The notes below the pieces were generated by a model. The model made no database searches. It was not told where the DNA came from and saw nothing but the letters and a program-made list of their open reading frames with translations. Positions 28,606 through 38,645 of a stretch of DNA of 64,000 nt are shown piece after piece. The DNA is from Acetatifactor sp. (GTDB taxonomy: Bacteria; Bacillota; Clostridia; Lachnospirales; Lachnospiraceae). The stretch's first letter is position 1. Every line of letters begins with the position of its first letter. The stretch is from positions 62,001-126,000 of the forward strand of contig JAFLRM010000003.1 of assembly GCA_022511465.1 (NCBI GenBank), in the 5' to 3' direction. The position numbers were made by a program, and so were the translations under genes.

Positions 28606-29544
28606 ATGAGGATTGTAGGAAGAAAACGAAAAAGAGAGGACAAGAGAAAACAGCACATATCGCGCGTTAAGTATGCCGCCTGCGTTACCGGACTGCTCCT
28701 GTTAATTGCTGCAGCCTTTTGGATGCCACAGGCGGTGTTTGCCGCCCAGAACTATTATCAGAACAGTCGCCTGGCGATGGAAGCGGTAGGTGAGCGGAAG
28801 ATTTCCGGATTTGACACAGGTTATGAGCATGATTTAAAAACGCGTATGGAGCAGTTTCTTCAGGGAATAGCTGCCGGTAGACAATACTATGCCATTGCCT
28901 CCGACTATGAAATGAGTGAGGCGGAAGAGAAGGAACTCTTAACTTCCCTCCCGAAAAATGAGGGGATATGGCTTGCCCAGAATATGACGGCAAATCTCAT
29001 CTCACTGTACGTCAATGATCTTGTGGTGGAGGATTGCAAAAGGTATGCGATCTTCGACGAAAAATTTGAGTCGGGAATTGCTTTTTCCTGCCTGTATCTG
29101 GAATTGTCATCTGATCTTTACCGAAGCATTCGGATTTTGATGGATCTGGAGGATGATACCATTTATTATGTGAAAGTGGAGTCGGCCGGGATTGGCACGG
29201 AAATGTTCGGAATGTCAAAAGGGGAACTTCAGGATTATATGGATCTCTATGGCAGCACCACGCCTTTTTACGCTGTTGCCAATTACTACGGACAATACTA
29301 TCATGCCGATAATTTGTTGGTGGACACGGGTGACGGAATGGCAACGACCCGTGTTAAAATGCAGGACCTGCCAAACTATTTTCATAAGATCGGAGAGGAA
29401 GATTTTGACTGGACTGTGCCGATCTTTTACGGAGATGAGGCATTATCTGTGGATTTCATGATGCACTTAATGGAAAATGAGTTTGCTGTGGAGGTGGGAC
29501 TTCATGAGATCGGGGCTCTGGTACCGGAGTTTGCAGAAGAATAG
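28606..29544 (+). CDS. Hypothetical membrane-anchored exported protein downstream of the two-component system
   Basis: MRIVGRKRKREDKRKQHISRVKYAACVTGLLLLIAAAFWMPQAVFAAQNYYQNSRLAMEAVGERKISGF; signal-anchor like N-terminus, close coupling to the kinase gene. Confidence 0.65.
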   Translation: MRIVGRKRKREDKRKQHISRVKYAACVTGLLLLIAAAFWMPQAVFAAQNYYQNSRLAMEAVGERKISGFDTGYEHDLKTRMEQFLQGIAAGRQYYAIASDYEMSEAEEKELLTSLPKNEGIWLAQNMTANLISLYVNDLVVEDCKRYAIFDEKFESGIAFSCLYLELSSDLYRSIRILMDLEDDTIYYVKVESAGIGTEMFGMSKGELQDYMDLYGSTTPFYAVANYYGQYYHADNLLVDTGDGMATTRVKMQDLPNYFHKIGEEDFDWTVPIFYGDEALSVDFMMHLMENEFAVEVGLHEIGALVPEFAEE

Positions 29545-29572
29545 ACAAGGAATATGATTTTCGGAATACAAC

Positions 29573-29618
29573 CCCTTCTGTGTCGATATATTTTAGTAAG
29601 GACACAGAAGGAGTTTTT
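29573..29618 (+). terminator. Intrinsic terminator whose 3' arm contains the next gene's RBS
   Basis: CCTTCTGTGTC (29574-29584) / GACACAGAAGG (29601-29611) followed by AGTTTTT. Confidence 0.8.
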
Positions 29619-29620
29619 GT

Positions 29621-31015
29621 GTGAAAGAATCGGGAATGATCGCTGAATGGATCGCGAAGATCGACGATCTGGTCTGGGGGCCGGGAATGCTCTGCCTGCT
29701 TTTGGGCACCGGAGTTTATTTAATGCTTATGCTGCGCTTTCTGCCGCTCAGGAATTTGAAATTTGCTTTGCTGTGCGCGGTGGGGATGGAGCCCAAAGGG
29801 GAAGGGAAAGCAGAAGGATCCGGAAACGGAGTCTCCTCCTTCTCGGCGCTGACCACGGAGCTTGCGGCCACCATAGGAACCGGCAATATCGTGGGAGTTG
29901 CCACCGCCATGGTTCTGGGTGGGCCGGGAGCACTATTTTGGATGATGGTGTCCAGTCTGATCGGTATGGCCACTAAGTTGGTGGAGAGTACACTCTCCGT
30001 CAAGTACCGTCGGCGCAATGGCAGAGGAGAATGGGTGGGCGGCCCTATGTATACTATGGCATATGGGTTTAAAAACCGCTGGATCGGAAAACTGCTGGGA
30101 ATGTGCTTTGCCTCCTTTGCCGTGATGGCATCCTTTGGTATGGGGAATATGACCCAGTCCAACTCCATAGCGGACGCGCTTCTTGTCACATTTGGCGTGA
30201 ACAAGGCCAAGACCGGACTTGTAGTCAGCGTTGTGACTATACTCGTGGTGCTGGGAGGGATCGGTGTGATCTCCAAGGTGACACAAGTGTTGGTGCCACT
30301 CATGGGAACTTTTTATCTGGTGGGGACGCTGGGGGTAATTCTGACGCATTTGTCACAAGTTCCTTTCGGACTGTGGCAGATCATGGCCATGGCCTTTGCG
30401 CCACAGGCAGTAGCGGGAGGTGTCTGTGGACACATCACAGTGACTATGATGCAGTCTTTGCGCTACGGTGTGTCGAGGGGTGTCTTCTCCAATGAGGCGG
30501 GTCTCGGAGCGGCAGGGATCAGTGCCGCCGCTGCAGATACGACAGATTACATAAAACAAGGTTATATCAGTATGACGGGAGTATTTCTGGATACTATCGT
30601 GATCTGTTCCATAACAGGACTTGCCATCGCGGCCTCCGGCGTTCTGGGGAGTCTGGATGGAAACGGTGAACTCCTCACCGGAACGGCTCTCACCATTGCG
30701 GTGTTTGAGACCACGTTTGGGCAGCACGGGGCAGCCTTTATCAGCATCTGTATCACACTCTTTGCCTTTGCCACCATCGTGGGCTGGGCTTATCAGGGGG
30801 AGAAGGCGTTTGAGTTTTTGGCCGCAGGAAAGGAGCGGTATTGCCTGTATTATCGTTTTATCTACGGGTTGGTGGCCTTTATTGGCGCCGTGTGCTCGCT
30901 GGAGGTGGTGTGGGACTTTTCCGATATCTGCAACGCGCTGATGGCCGTGCCGAACCTGATCTGCGTGATACTTCTGTCGAGAGGGATATGCCGGGAGATC
31001 AGGCAGTATAAGTAG
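29621..31015 (+). CDS. Sodium:alanine (AGCS) symporter family protein
   Basis: 464 aa; FSALTTELAATIGTGNIVGVATAMVLGGPGALFWMMVSSLIGMATKLVESTLSVKYR...GGPMYTM; SNEAGLGAAGISAAAA. Confidence 0.93.
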   Translation: MKESGMIAEWIAKIDDLVWGPGMLCLLLGTGVYLMLMLRFLPLRNLKFALLCAVGMEPKGEGKAEGSGNGVSSFSALTTELAATIGTGNIVGVATAMVLGGPGALFWMMVSSLIGMATKLVESTLSVKYRRRNGRGEWVGGPMYTMAYGFKNRWIGKLLGMCFASFAVMASFGMGNMTQSNSIADALLVTFGVNKAKTGLVVSVVTILVVLGGIGVISKVTQVLVPLMGTFYLVGTLGVILTHLSQVPFGLWQIMAMAFAPQAVAGGVCGHITVTMMQSLRYGVSRGVFSNEAGLGAAGISAAAADTTDYIKQGYISMTGVFLDTIVICSITGLAIAASGVLGSLDGNGELLTGTALTIAVFETTFGQHGAAFISICITLFAFATIVGWAYQGEKAFEFLAAGKERYCLYYRFIYGLVAFIGAVCSLEVVWDFSDICNALMAVPNLICVILLSRGICREIRQYK

Positions 31016-31104
31016 GGTGTTTATGCTAAAATAGAGTTGTGGTGGGGTGTGCAGTATGTTATCATAAGCAATAGATAGCAAAGGAGAAAAGGTAGATTTG
31101 TACG

Positions 31105-32499
31105 ATGAGTGAACGAGACAGACAGTTGGAATATATGGAGAAGGCGAAGGGATACGTGGCTAAGTTCGCGGAGGAGCTGGGGCGCAGGCCCACCTGCTGC
31201 GTGACCACCTTCGGTTGTCAGATGAACGCCAGAGACTCCGAGAAACTGGTGGGAATCTTAAAAACGATAGGCTATGAGATCATTGAGGAAGAGAACGCAG
31301 ATTTTGTGATCTACAACACCTGTACGGTGCGGGACAATGCCAATCAGAAGGTCTATGGCAGGCTTGGGGTGTTAAACGGCTACAAGAAAAAGAATCCCCG
31401 CATGAAGATCGCACTCTGTGGCTGCATGATGCAGGAGCCTACTGTCATCGAGAAGATTAGGACAAGCTATGGTTTTGTGGACTTAATCTTTGGCACCCAC
31501 AATATTTTTAAGTTTGCAGAGCTATTGGTTGCGGTTTTTGAAGATCAAGGAATGGTCATTGATATCTGGAAGGACACAGATCAGATCGTGGAGGATCTGC
31601 CTGTGGAGCGGAAATATCCTTTTAAGTCAGGTATCAATATCATGTTTGGCTGCAATAATTTCTGCAGCTACTGTATTGTGCCCTATGTAAGAGGAAGGGA
31701 GCGGAGCAGGGATCCGAGAGATATCATCCGGGAGATCGAAGGACTGGTGGCGGACGGTGTGGTGGAGATCATGCTTCTGGGCCAGAATGTAAATTCTTAT
31801 GGGAAAAATTTGGACGAGCCCATCACCTTTGCCACACTTTTGCAGGAGGTGGAGAAGATAGAAGGGCTGAAGCGCATTCGCTTTATGACCTCCCATCCCA
31901 AAGATCTGTCGGACGAGCTGATCGATGTGATGAAACATTCCACCAAGATCTGCAGGCATCTGCATTTGCCTCTACAGTCCGGCTCCACAAAGATCCTGAC
32001 AGCCATGAATCGCCGCTACACCAAGGAGCAGTACATGGAACTGGTGCAGAAGATCCGGAGGGAGATTCCGGACATTGCCATCACCACAGATATCATTGTG
32101 GGATTTCCAGGGGAGACAATGGAGGATGTGGAGGAGACGCTGGATGTCATCCGAAAAGTGAAATACGACAATGCTTTTACCTTTATCTATTCCAAACGGA
32201 CAGGCACGCCTGCAGCGGTCATGGAGAATCAGGTGTCAGAGGAGGATGTAAAGCGCGGATTTGACAAGGTGCTGAAGCTGGTCCAGGAGACGGCGAAAGA
32301 GCAGGTGTCCCGCTATCAGGGACAGATTGTTGAGGTATTGGTGGAGGAAGTTGATGAGAGCGATTCTTCCATGGTTACCGGGCGCATGTCCAACAATACG
32401 CTGGTACACTTTCCCGGTGGAAGAGAGTTGGTCGGACAACTTTTTAAGGTGTCACTGGATGAGTGCCATGGTTTCTATTACATTGGACATAAGGTTTAA
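31105..32499 (+). CDS. miaB: tRNA (N6-isopentenyl adenosine(37)-C2)-methylthiotransferase MiaB
   Basis: TFGCQMNARDSEKLVGIL; radical SAM GCNNFCSYCIVPYVRGRERSR; TRAM-type C-terminus. Confidence 0.96.
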   Translation: MSERDRQLEYMEKAKGYVAKFAEELGRRPTCCVTTFGCQMNARDSEKLVGILKTIGYEIIEEENADFVIYNTCTVRDNANQKVYGRLGVLNGYKKKNPRMKIALCGCMMQEPTVIEKIRTSYGFVDLIFGTHNIFKFAELLVAVFEDQGMVIDIWKDTDQIVEDLPVERKYPFKSGINIMFGCNNFCSYCIVPYVRGRERSRDPRDIIREIEGLVADGVVEIMLLGQNVNSYGKNLDEPITFATLLQEVEKIEGLKRIRFMTSHPKDLSDELIDVMKHSTKICRHLHLPLQSGSTKILTAMNRRYTKEQYMELVQKIRREIPDIAITTDIIVGFPGETMEDVEETLDVIRKVKYDNAFTFIYSKRTGTPAAVMENQVSEEDVKRGFDKVLKLVQETAKEQVSRYQGQIVEVLVEEVDESDSSMVTGRMSNNTLVHFPGGRELVGQLFKVSLDECHGFYYIGHKV

Positions 32500-32596
32500 G
32501 TTACGAATTATCTTATAATGTTACTTTTGGTATTGTGCAAATTTCTGAAAAATTTATATTTTTTTCCAAAATTTATATTAAAATATTACATTTTTG

Positions 32597-32625
32597 TTGC
32601 AATTTTTACTAAAAAAGTATATAAT
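32597..32625 (+). promoter_or_regulatory. sigma-A type promoter for MCP 32740
   Basis: TTGCAA (32597-32602), 17-nt spacer, TATAAT (32620-32625). Confidence 0.7.
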
Positions 32626-32739
32626 CTCCACATAGAGTCCGTTTATATAAGAAAAGTGAGAATAGGGAATACAATGGGCTTAAAGCTTTGAGGGAGCGGC
32701 AGTTTTGCCGAAAGCTAACATATCGCAGGAGGAGATAAA

Positions 32740-34314
32740 ATGAGGATTCAAATTAAACTTACTTTATTACAGGCATTTGGACTTTTGTTTTTAGGGGTAA
32801 TTATTTTGATCAGCAGCTGCTTGCTTATAGTCAGCGGAATGAACAGCAGGATTGAGGAGACATTGAAGGTAGCCGTGGACGGTTATTCGGGAGACACAAG
32901 CTATCTGAGGAATGCCGGCATAGACATTGACATCACTGTGTTTACAGGAGATACCCGCACGGACAGCTCCATTGAGGGCGCGGTCGGCACCAAGGCAAGT
33001 GATGCAGTGATCGAGGCAGTTCTCAAAAAGGGTCAGGAGTATTTTGATACAAATGTTCAGGTGAACGGTATGCCTTATTACGCTTATTATCGCCCGACGG
33101 AAGACGGTATGCTCTTTGCGGGCAAACCCAAGGAGGATGTGACTGATTTTATCAGCAGTATTGTCCTCATAGAGGTTGCGATCAGTGTTGTAGTGTTTGT
33201 TGTCTGCCTTGCCATAACGTTGTTTGTGCTCAATGTGATCATTAAGCGCATCCGCGGTGCCGTGAAGCAGATACAGACCATCGCAGAAGGAGACTTGTCC
33301 GGTGAAGCTATCACATTTAAAAAGTCGGAGGACGAGAGCGTGCTGATCAGCAACGCGGTAGGCCAGTTGCGGATGCAGCTTCGCGAGATTGTGGCCAACA
33401 TTTCGACCAACGCGAACCAGCTTACCGAGAGCAGTGAGATGTTTATTGGAAAGTTTTCGGATATTTCGGAAGGCGTTTCCAACGTGAATATTGCGGTGGA
33501 GGAGATTGCAGAGGACAGCACAATGCAGGCACAGGAGACCGCTTCCGCAGGCCAGCAGATAGAAAATATGGCGGCATCCATCGAACAGAATGTTCAGAAT
33601 GTGGGCGTTTTGGAAGGTGCTGTCAACAAGATGCAGGAGTTGTCCGTTCAGGTATCTGCTGTGTTGAATGATCTGGTGAAGATCAGCGAAAAGACCGCCA
33701 CGACTGTTGAGGAGGTAGGTCAGATCACCACTGCTACCAACAGTTCTGCGGACAAGATCGGTGAGGCTGTTCATATGATTCAGGACATTGCCCAGCAGAC
33801 GAATCTGTTGTCCTTAAATGCCAGCATTGAGGCGGCCAGAGCCGGCGATGCCGGTAGAGGATTTGCAGTGGTGGCAGAGGAGATCAGAAGGCTGTCCGAG
33901 AATTCTTCCGCCAGCGCTACTGAGATTGAGACTATTGTTCAGGAATTGATCAGTAACTCCAACGATAGCGTGAAGAAGATGAATGAGGTGACATCCGATG
34001 TGGATGTACAGAAGGATCAGCTGAACAATACCATCAATGCTTTTGACGGTTTGAAGACGGAGGTTACCTCTGTGTCCGATACGTCTAAGAGTATTTTTGA
34101 GCAGACGCAGAAGCTGGAAAAGGAGAAGGATTCCTTGAAGATCGCCATCAACAAGCTCTCCGGTATCTCGGATAACAATGCTGCTTCCACGGAGGAAACG
34201 GCAGCCACCGTAGAGACATTGACTTCGTCAATTGCCGAGTGTAATTCAGAGGCTGAGGGACTGATCGGCTTTAGTAACAGCCTGTCAGATCAGATTGCAA
34301 GGTTCAAACTGTAA
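32740..34314 (+). CDS. Methyl-accepting chemotaxis protein with single-Cache-like sensor
   Basis: N-terminal TM, extracellular [23 protein letters not shown], second TM, tip [38 protein letters not shown]. Confidence 0.94.
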   Translation: MRIQIKLTLLQAFGLLFLGVIILISSCLLIVSGMNSRIEETLKVAVDGYSGDTSYLRNAGIDIDITVFTGDTRTDSSIEGAVGTKASDAVIEAVLKKGQEYFDTNVQVNGMPYYAYYRPTEDGMLFAGKPKEDVTDFISSIVLIEVAISVVVFVVCLAITLFVLNVIIKRIRGAVKQIQTIAEGDLSGEAITFKKSEDESVLISNAVGQLRMQLREIVANISTNANQLTESSEMFIGKFSDISEGVSNVNIAVEEIAEDSTMQAQETASAGQQIENMAASIEQNVQNVGVLEGAVNKMQELSVQVSAVLNDLVKISEKTATTVEEVGQITTATNSSADKIGEAVHMIQDIAQQTNLLSLNASIEAARAGDAGRGFAVVAEEIRRLSENSSASATEIETIVQELISNSNDSVKKMNEVTSDVDVQKDQLNNTINAFDGLKTEVTSVSDTSKSIFEQTQKLEKEKDSLKIAINKLSGISDNNAASTEETAATVETLTSSIAECNSEAEGLIGFSNSLSDQIARFKL

Positions 34315-34328
34315 GAGAAATTGAAGGG

Positions 34329-34359
34329 CCGGATTGTGTGAAAGCAATCCGGTCTTTTT
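34329..34359 (+). terminator. Intrinsic terminator after MCP
   Basis: CCGGATTG / CAATCCGG stem followed by TCTTTTT. Confidence 0.85.
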
Positions 34360-34384
34360 GTGTTATAAATTTTTCCCAATAGTT

Positions 34385-34410
34385 TGTAACATTTTTAAAT
34401 TTCAGATGTC
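34385..34410 (+). promoter_or_regulatory. Candidate ECF-type promoter upstream of the ECF sigma gene
   Basis: TGTAAC (34385-34390), 16 nt, TGTC (34407-34410); resembles the AAC / CGTC-type ECF promoter pattern. Confidence 0.45.
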
Positions 34411-34444
34411 TAATTATCAGAAGAAAACGGAAAGGAGGAAACCG

Positions 34445-34918
34445 ATGCAGGAGTTTGAGGATGTCTACGTAAGATATTATCCGCAGATTTATAAGTATGT
34501 GTTTCGGCTTTGCGGAAATGCAGACATGGCGGAGGAGATCACCCAGGAAACTTTTTTCAAGGTATTCCGGAAGATTGACAGTTACCGCGGCGAATGCAAG
34601 CTCAGCGTATGGATGTGCCAGATTGCCAAGAACACATTTTATGATATCATAAAAAAACAGAATCGACAGACGGATTATCCGATCGAGACGATACCGGATG
34701 AGAGCGATCTGGAGATTTCCTTTGCGGACAAGGATCTCGCGGCACGTATTCACGCGATACTGCACGGTTTGGAGGAACCTTACAGAGAGGTCTTCTGGAT
34801 GAGAACCTTTGGGGAAATGTCCTTCGCCCAGATTGCCGCCTTACATCAAAAGACGGAGAGTTGGGCGAGAGTTACCTATCACCGGGCCAAAATGAAGATT
34901 ATGGAGGAGTTAAATTGA
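34445..34918 (+). CDS. ECF-type RNA polymerase sigma factor
   Basis: MQEFEDVYVRYYPQIYKYVFRLCGNADMAEEITQETFFKVFRKIDSYRGECKLSVWMCQIAKNTFYD; region 4 FGEMSFAQIAALHQKTESWARVTYHRAKMKI. Start 34445 rather than track start 34334. Confidence 0.92.
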   Translation: MQEFEDVYVRYYPQIYKYVFRLCGNADMAEEITQETFFKVFRKIDSYRGECKLSVWMCQIAKNTFYDIIKKQNRQTDYPIETIPDESDLEISFADKDLAARIHAILHGLEEPYREVFWMRTFGEMSFAQIAALHQKTESWARVTYHRAKMKIMEELN

Positions 34919-34920
34919 AA

Positions 34921-35787
34921 ATGAGATATCCTTGTAATTTGATCCGGGATCTGATCCCGTTATATTATGATCTGGTCTGCAGCGGGGAGAGCCGCGACGC
35001 GGTGGAGGAGCACCTTCAGGAATGTGCGGAGTGCAAGGCCTATTACCGGCAGATGCACGCAGCTGAGGTTGTGGAGAAGATGTCCTACGATCGGCAGACA
35101 GAGATCCGGAATGCGGTTTCCATGAAAAAACTTCGCCGAAAAATAGAGAGGAAGGGTGGCGTGAAGATCGCGCTTGTGATTCTTGTGTTACTCTTGCTTA
35201 TATGGATTGCGGTGGGACTTTGGGTCTTTGGAATGTCACTTGTCACCCGTCTTCTTATCGAGGATATGGAGAGCGCGCAGGTGGAGTACCACACGGATAT
35301 TGCAGAGTATGAGAAGTATATCGGTGAGGCCGCCGAGGATCATTACCTAGACAAAATGAACATGGACGAGAGTATCTTTCCGGAAAAGATCACGGGGGAT
35401 ATGGATGTACTGGACTATTGTATGGTATATTATAATCCTTGGGATCGTCAGTATCTCAGTTATCTTGTCGTTCATTATGGGGAGCAGGAGTACGAGGGGG
35501 AACTTGCCAGACTGCAGGCGTACGAGTCCACTGACTATCTGGGAAACTACGGAGTCACAGGCTTTTCGGAACAGTACACGCTTCTTGCAATGAATGCGGA
35601 TCCCGATCATGGTTTCGTCTATGCGTTGATAGATGGAAAAGGTACTATCATCTACGTGGAGCTCCTTTTCTGTAATTATTTTTATGATCTGGAATACATG
35701 GAGTATATCCCTGAAGAGTATCTTCCTGTGGGGTTTGACGCCACTGTGGATAATGCTTACCGGGAAAAAATGCTACACCACCGCTGA
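34921..35787 (+). CDS. Putative anti-sigma factor with N-terminal zinc-finger-like HxxxCxxC motif and one TM
   Basis: RDAVEEHLQECAECKAYYRQMHAAEV; TM VKIALVILVLLLLIWIAVGLWVFGMSL; immediately downstream of the ECF sigma gene. Confidence 0.8.
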   Translation: MRYPCNLIRDLIPLYYDLVCSGESRDAVEEHLQECAECKAYYRQMHAAEVVEKMSYDRQTEIRNAVSMKKLRRKIERKGGVKIALVILVLLLLIWIAVGLWVFGMSLVTRLLIEDMESAQVEYHTDIAEYEKYIGEAAEDHYLDKMNMDESIFPEKITGDMDVLDYCMVYYNPWDRQYLSYLVVHYGEQEYEGELARLQAYESTDYLGNYGVTGFSEQYTLLAMNADPDHGFVYALIDGKGTIIYVELLFCNYFYDLEYMEYIPEEYLPVGFDATVDNAYREKMLHHR

Positions 35788-35798
35788 GCCGCCAAATA

Positions 35799-35827
35799 TT
35801 TACAAACACAACATTTTGTGGTATATT
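35799..35827 (+). promoter_or_regulatory. sigma-A type promoter for mutS
   Basis: TTTACA (35799-35804), 17-nt spacer, TATATT (35822-35827). Confidence 0.55.
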
Positions 35828-35929
35828 ATAAGCGTATGCGCAAGTCTTTGTGCATGCGCTTTATTAATTGTCGATATAGGAAAAGTGTGTCAGACATGCT
35901 TTTCGGTGTTTGAGAAGGAGCAGCAAAAG

Positions 35930-38602
35930 ATGGCTGAAGTGGAAGTAACAGATTTAACTCCCATGATGCAAAAATACATGGAAACCAAGGAAGAGTACAA
36001 GGATTGCATTCTCTTTTACCGCTTGGGCGACTTTTATGAGATGTTTTTCGATGATGCGATCACGGCGTCCAGGGAGCTGGAGATCACGCTGACGGGAAAA
36101 GCCTGCGGTCTGGAGGAGCGAGCTCCTATGTGCGGCATACCCTATCATGCGGTGGAGAATTATCTGACAAAGCTGGTGGGAAAGGGCTACAAGGTGGCTA
36201 TCTGTGAACAGGTGGAGGATCCAAAGCTTGCCAAGGGCCTTGTGAAGCGAGAAGTGGTGCGCATTGTGACACCGGGTACTAACCTGAACATGCAGGCGCT
36301 GGAGGCATCCAAGAACAACTACTTAATGTGTATTACCTACACCCCCACCAGGATTGGCATTGCCGCCGCGGACGTAACCACCGGCGATTTTTACCTGACC
36401 GAGGTGGAGGATCTGAAAAAGCTTCAGGACGAGCTGATGAAATATGAGCCCTCCGAGATCATCTGTAACGAGGCCTATCTGGTGAGTGGCGCGGATATCG
36501 AGGATCTGCGGGGGAGACTGCATATTTCTGTCAACGCACTGGAGCCCCATCTCTTTGATGATGACGGTTGCAGGAAGATACTGCAGCGTCACTTTAAGGT
36601 AAAAACTCTGATCGGCTTAGGAATAGAGGAGTTTCCCACCGGAATGATCTCGGCGGGTGCTATGCTGCAATATCTCTATGACACCCAGAAAATGGAACTG
36701 GAGCATTTCACCCACATCACACCCTATCTGACCAGCAAGTATATGCTTTTGGACAGCTCCACCAGAAGGAACTTGGAGCTGATGGAGACACTTAGGGAGA
36801 AGCAGAAAAGAGGTTCCCTTTTGTGGGTGTTGGATAAGACCAAGACTGCCATGGGAGCCAGAATGCTCCGGAGCTATATTGAGCAGCCTCTCATCAATAG
36901 AGAGGACGTGGAAAGACGACTGGATGCCGTCGAGGATTTAATTAAAAACAGTGTGTCCAGAGATGAGATCAGAGAGTATCTTGCACCGATCTACGATCTG
37001 GAGCGACTGCTCAGCAAGGTGACCTACAAGACTGCCAACCCCAGAGATATGATCGCTTTCCGCATCTCTCTGGAGATGTTACCCCACATTAAGACTGTGC
37101 TTCAGGAATTTTCCGGGGAGGAGCTGGTCGGTATTGAAGCGGATATGGAAGGACTGGAGGACATATTTGAACTGATCTCTCAGGCCATTGAGGAGGAACC
37201 TCCTATCACCATAAGAGAGGGAGGAATTATCAAGGACAATTTTGATGAGACCATAGATATGCTCCGAAATGCCAAGCGGGACGGCAAGCAGTGGCTTGCG
37301 GAGCTGGAGGAGCAGGACAGGGAGCGCACAGGCATCAAGAATCTAAGGATCAAATACAACAAAGTGTTCGGCTATTATTTTGAGGTGACCAACTCCTACA
37401 AAAATCTCGTGCCGGAGGATTACGTGAGAAAGCAGACGCTGGCAAATGCCGAGCGCTACACCACGCCGCGGTTAAAGGAGCTGGAGGACACCATCTTAAA
37501 CGCGGAGGACAAGCTTCAGACTTTGGAATACGATATGTTCTGCAAGATCAGAGATTCCATCGCCATGGAGCTGGAGCGCATTCAGCGCACCGCCAAGGCT
37601 GTTGCCAGACTGGATGTGTACGCATCTCTGTCGCTGGTTTCCGAGCGTAACCATTATGTGCGTCCAAAGCTGAATGAGAAAGGGATCATAGATATCAAGG
37701 ACGGTCGTCATCCGGTGGTGGAGCAGATGATCACCAATGACCTGTTTATTGCAAACGACACTTATCTGGACAATGGCGGACATTGCATCAGCGTGATCAC
37801 GGGCCCCAATATGGCGGGCAAGTCCACTTATATGAGACAGACGGCGCTGATCGTGCTGATGGCGCAGATCGGTTGTTTTGTGCCGGCTAAAAGTGCTAAC
37901 ATCGGTATTGTGGATCGGATCTTCACCCGTGTGGGGGCATCGGATGATCTGGCCAGCGGTCAGTCCACGTTTATGGTGGAGATGAACGAGGTGGCCAACA
38001 TTTTGCGGAACGCAACGCCCAACAGTCTGTTGATCCTGGACGAGATCGGGCGCGGTACATCCACTTTTGACGGTCTGAGCATTGCCTGGGCAGTGATCGA
38101 GCACATCAGCAATAAAAAGCTTCTTGGAGCGAAGACGCTCTTTGCCACTCATTACCATGAACTCACGGAGCTGGAGGGCAAGATCAACAATGTGAACAAT
38201 TACTGTATTGCGGTGAAAGAGTGCGGGGATGATATCGTGTTCCTCCGAAAGATTGTAAAGGGCGGCGCCGACAAGAGCTACGGCATTCAGGTGGCAAAGC
38301 TTGCGGGCGTGCCGGACATGGTCATCGACCGGGCAAAGGAGATTGTGGAGCAGTTGAGCGACAACGATATCACGGAGAAAGTACAGAGCATCGCCTCGGA
38401 TTACAAGGGGGATGCAAAGGCGAAGAAGCAGCCGAAGTATGACGAACTGGATCTTGCGCAGATGTCGCTGTTTGACACGGTGACGGATGAGGATGTGCTG
38501 AAGGAGCTGATGGAGATTGAGGTGACCACACTGACGCCTTTGGATGCGCTCAATACGTTGTACCGGCTGCAGAATAAGGTGAAGAATAGGTGGAATGGGT
38601 GA
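35930..38602 (+). CDS. mutS: DNA mismatch repair protein MutS
   Basis: Start ATG 35930 (MAEVEVTDLTPMMQKYMETKEEYKDCILFYRLGDFYEMFFDDAI); ATPase TGPNMAGKSTYMRQTALI, LLILDEIGRGTSTFDGLSIAWAVIEHI. Track start 35633 lies inside the upstream gene. Confidence 0.96.
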   Translation: MAEVEVTDLTPMMQKYMETKEEYKDCILFYRLGDFYEMFFDDAITASRELEITLTGKACGLEERAPMCGIPYHAVENYLTKLVGKGYKVAICEQVEDPKLAKGLVKREVVRIVTPGTNLNMQALEASKNNYLMCITYTPTRIGIAAADVTTGDFYLTEVEDLKKLQDELMKYEPSEIICNEAYLVSGADIEDLRGRLHISVNALEPHLFDDDGCRKILQRHFKVKTLIGLGIEEFPTGMISAGAMLQYLYDTQKMELEHFTHITPYLTSKYMLLDSSTRRNLELMETLREKQKRGSLLWVLDKTKTAMGARMLRSYIEQPLINREDVERRLDAVEDLIKNSVSRDEIREYLAPIYDLERLLSKVTYKTANPRDMIAFRISLEMLPHIKTVLQEFSGEELVGIEADMEGLEDIFELISQAIEEEPPITIREGGIIKDNFDETIDMLRNAKRDGKQWLAELEEQDRERTGIKNLRIKYNKVFGYYFEVTNSYKNLVPEDYVRKQTLANAERYTTPRLKELEDTILNAEDKLQTLEYDMFCKIRDSIAMELERIQRTAKAVARLDVYASLSLVSERNHYVRPKLNEKGIIDIKDGRHPVVEQMITNDLFIANDTYLDNGGHCISVITGPNMAGKSTYMRQTALIVLMAQIGCFVPAKSANIGIVDRIFTRVGASDDLASGQSTFMVEMNEVANILRNATPNSLLILDEIGRGTSTFDGLSIAWAVIEHISNKKLLGAKTLFATHYHELTELEGKINNVNNYCIAVKECGDDIVFLRKIVKGGADKSYGIQVAKLAGVPDMVIDRAKEIVEQLSDNDITEKVQSIASDYKGDAKAKKQPKYDELDLAQMSLFDTVTDEDVLKELMEIEVTTLTPLDALNTLYRLQNKVKNRWNG

Positions 38603-38645
38603 GAGGAATTACAACAAGCAATGAAAGGACAGAGACAACATTCAT

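Noticed and set aside
32791-33774. 327-aa minus-strand ORF antisense to an MCP
   Set aside because: Shadow ORF of a strongly supported MCP gene.
35633-35929. N-terminal extension of the MutS ORF
   Set aside because: Lies inside the anti-sigma gene and intergenic promoter; MutS homology begins at ATG 35930 in the same frame.
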